Source: Vulcanimicrobiota bacterium (GTDB lineage: Bacteria; Vulcanimicrobiota; Vulcanimicrobiia; Vulcanimicrobiales; Vulcanimicrobiaceae). From it: a stretch of 6,929 bases of DNA. Position numbers and translations under genes: made by a program. The notes beneath the pieces are model-generated. The model saw only the letters and a program-made list of their open reading frames with translations, was not told where the DNA came from and made no database searches. Of this stretch, positions 6,701-6,929 are shown one piece after another (the first letter of the stretch is position 1; the number at the start of each line of letters is the position of its first letter). The stretch covers positions 1 through 6,929 of the forward strand of contig JAFAMS010000096.1 in the NCBI GenBank assembly GCA_019233165.1, in the 5' to 3' direction.

Positions 6701-6929
6701 CCCGCGCACGCGCTCGTCGACGGGACGATTACGACCCAGCCGGAGTTCTCGTTCTGGTTCGTCGACGTCGGCTGGGGCGTCGAAAATTACGGAACCGATC
6801 CGGACTACGACATCGACGTCGCGCCGCACGACGCGCGCGCCGGACGCGACCCGCAGATGGAAAAGGCGCTCGAGTTGATCGCTTCGCTACGCGCCGCTGC
6901 CGACGGCAAGCTCAAGCCGAACTTCGAAC
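3734..6929 (+). CDS. tri: Tricorn-type serine protease, last few residues beyond window
   Basis: One uninterrupted frame from ATG 3734 gives 1065 residues with no stop before the edge. It begins MDTGYYRYPTVSAERIAF, with SEDDLWL soon after, the usual Tricorn start, and has no signal peptide, so it is cytosolic. Tricorn cuts oligopeptides released by the proteasome or other proteases into short peptides in large ring assemblies. Domains by comparison with Thermoplasma Tricorn (1071 aa): first propeller about 30-300, second about 310-665 with the acidic run DDDDDE at 643-648, C1 about 670-750 (WAQMYREAW from 677), PDZ about 755-845, C2 from about 846. Ser736-His737 in GTSHAY, Ser959 in AGSDGD and Glu1017 in VENYGTDPD correspond to the known tetrad (Ser745, His746, Ser965, Glu1023). 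Gly912 and Asp930 correspond to oxyanion Gly918 and S1-pocket Asp936, so cleavage after basic residues is expected. The constant offset of six puts the natural end close to the edge. No aminopeptidase partner (F1-F3) is in the window. Confidence 0.96.
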   Translation, partial: MDTGYYRYPTVSAERIAFVSEDDLWLAPLAGGVARRLTTSLSDVALPRFSPDRKTLTFVARDEGHPEVYVMPSEGGNARRLTFLGGGVCTVSGWSPGGDEVLFTSDYGSPFERETQGFAVSIDGGAPRALGLGHATTLAAAPGGVLAIGRNSADPARWKRYRGGTAGDIWVDASGAGTFERLISLKGNVVWPMWVAGRIFFLSDHEGVGNIYSTRPDGSDLRRHTDEREYFARFPSSDGTRIVYTAGAQLRCLDAQDGSVRTIEVSTPSTAPQTARRFEEASEHVEHFAPSPDGTQIALISRGQPYGMPLWEEAVTHYGNGSKVRYRLLEWLRDNKQLVFVDDEPGYERIVLAQSDQSEEPRAITKQPVGRIVELTVSPSDDEIAFTNHRHELFVIDASPGSTPRKLDESPGERISRLAFSPDGRYLAYAWSPAHDVSIVRICKVKSGQTNDVTSPLRIDTMPVWDPEGNYLYFLSTRDFNPVYDALQFDLSFPQAMRPFAVALRKDVRSPFVPKPQPLHKEHRDDDEIGKKPKVPKIEIDFEGISGRVIGFPVEEGRYEEIVAVKGRALFTRFPVKGIKPLPRSWDEESRSGTLHAYDFDSQRLVTFAREVEDMRLAADFRTLVYGSNDRLRAIDAGGELPDDDDDEHKLGQEPGRRSGWIDLRRISVEIEPRDEWAQMYREAWRLQREQFWDERMSGVDWDVVFERYARLLPLIRTRGELSDLIWEMHGELGTSHAYEIGGDYRPTPQYRRGFLGADLRWDDSLEGWRIEKIYRGDSWDREFDSPLAAAGLDVEEGDAILAVGGHRVARTRTVDELLINAADREVTLTVASKKGEKRRVMVKALASDRLLRYRAWVTTNRDYVHRRTNGEVGYLHIPDMGPWGFSEFHRGYLSEFNRGGLIVDVRYNRGGHVSPLLLEKLARKRIGYDVMRWGPPVPYPPESVGGPMVALTNQFAGSDGDIFSHAFKLYKLGPLIGKRTWGGVIGINPAHALVDGTITTQPEFSFWFVDVGWGVENYGTDPDYDIDVAPHDARAGRDPQMEKALELIASLRAAADGKLKPNFE

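Overview
The window is GC-rich and densely coded, with codons ending mostly in G or C, few ATG-independent gaps and no RNA gene, insertion sequence, CRISPR array or phage-like gene that I can see. It looks like ordinary bacterial chromosome. A bacterial Tricorn-type protease together with a MASE4-like diguanylate cyclase and strong GC bias would fit a soil or candidate-phylum lineage such as Eremiobacterota or Acidobacteriota. That placement is only an impression and no marker gene is present to test it.

The left half (1-3499) is a four-gene run on the minus strand. In transcription order it encodes a beta-hydroxyacid dehydrogenase-family NAD(P) oxidoreductase (2525-3499), a membrane diguanylate cyclase with a GGDEF domain (1179-2528), an alpha/beta hydrolase (379-1182) and a secreted PEBP/YbhB-type protein cut by the left edge (1-379). 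Every junction overlaps: GTGA (4 bases), ATGA (4 bases) and TGATG (1 base). This is strong evidence for one transcript with translational coupling. The last junction also lies inside a perfect 10-bp inverted repeat that would fold the ribosome site and start codon of the PEBP gene into a hairpin.

A 234-base divergent gap (3500-3733) separates this operon from the right half. It holds an imperfect hairpin and weak TATA-like sequence, but no clear promoter.

The right half (3734 to the edge) is one plus-strand gene encoding a nearly complete Tricorn-type protease of at least 1065 residues. It has two beta-propeller regions, a C1 helical region, a PDZ domain and a C2 catalytic domain. All catalytic residues known from archaeal Tricorn are in place.

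How the two halves relate is not evident. The operon combines c-di-GMP synthesis, two soluble enzymes and an exported small protein, while Tricorn is a peptide-degrading machine. I found no strong sign of a wholly new system. The most notable points are the start-codon hairpin, the unusual operon membership of the cyclase, and the well-preserved bacterial Tricorn.
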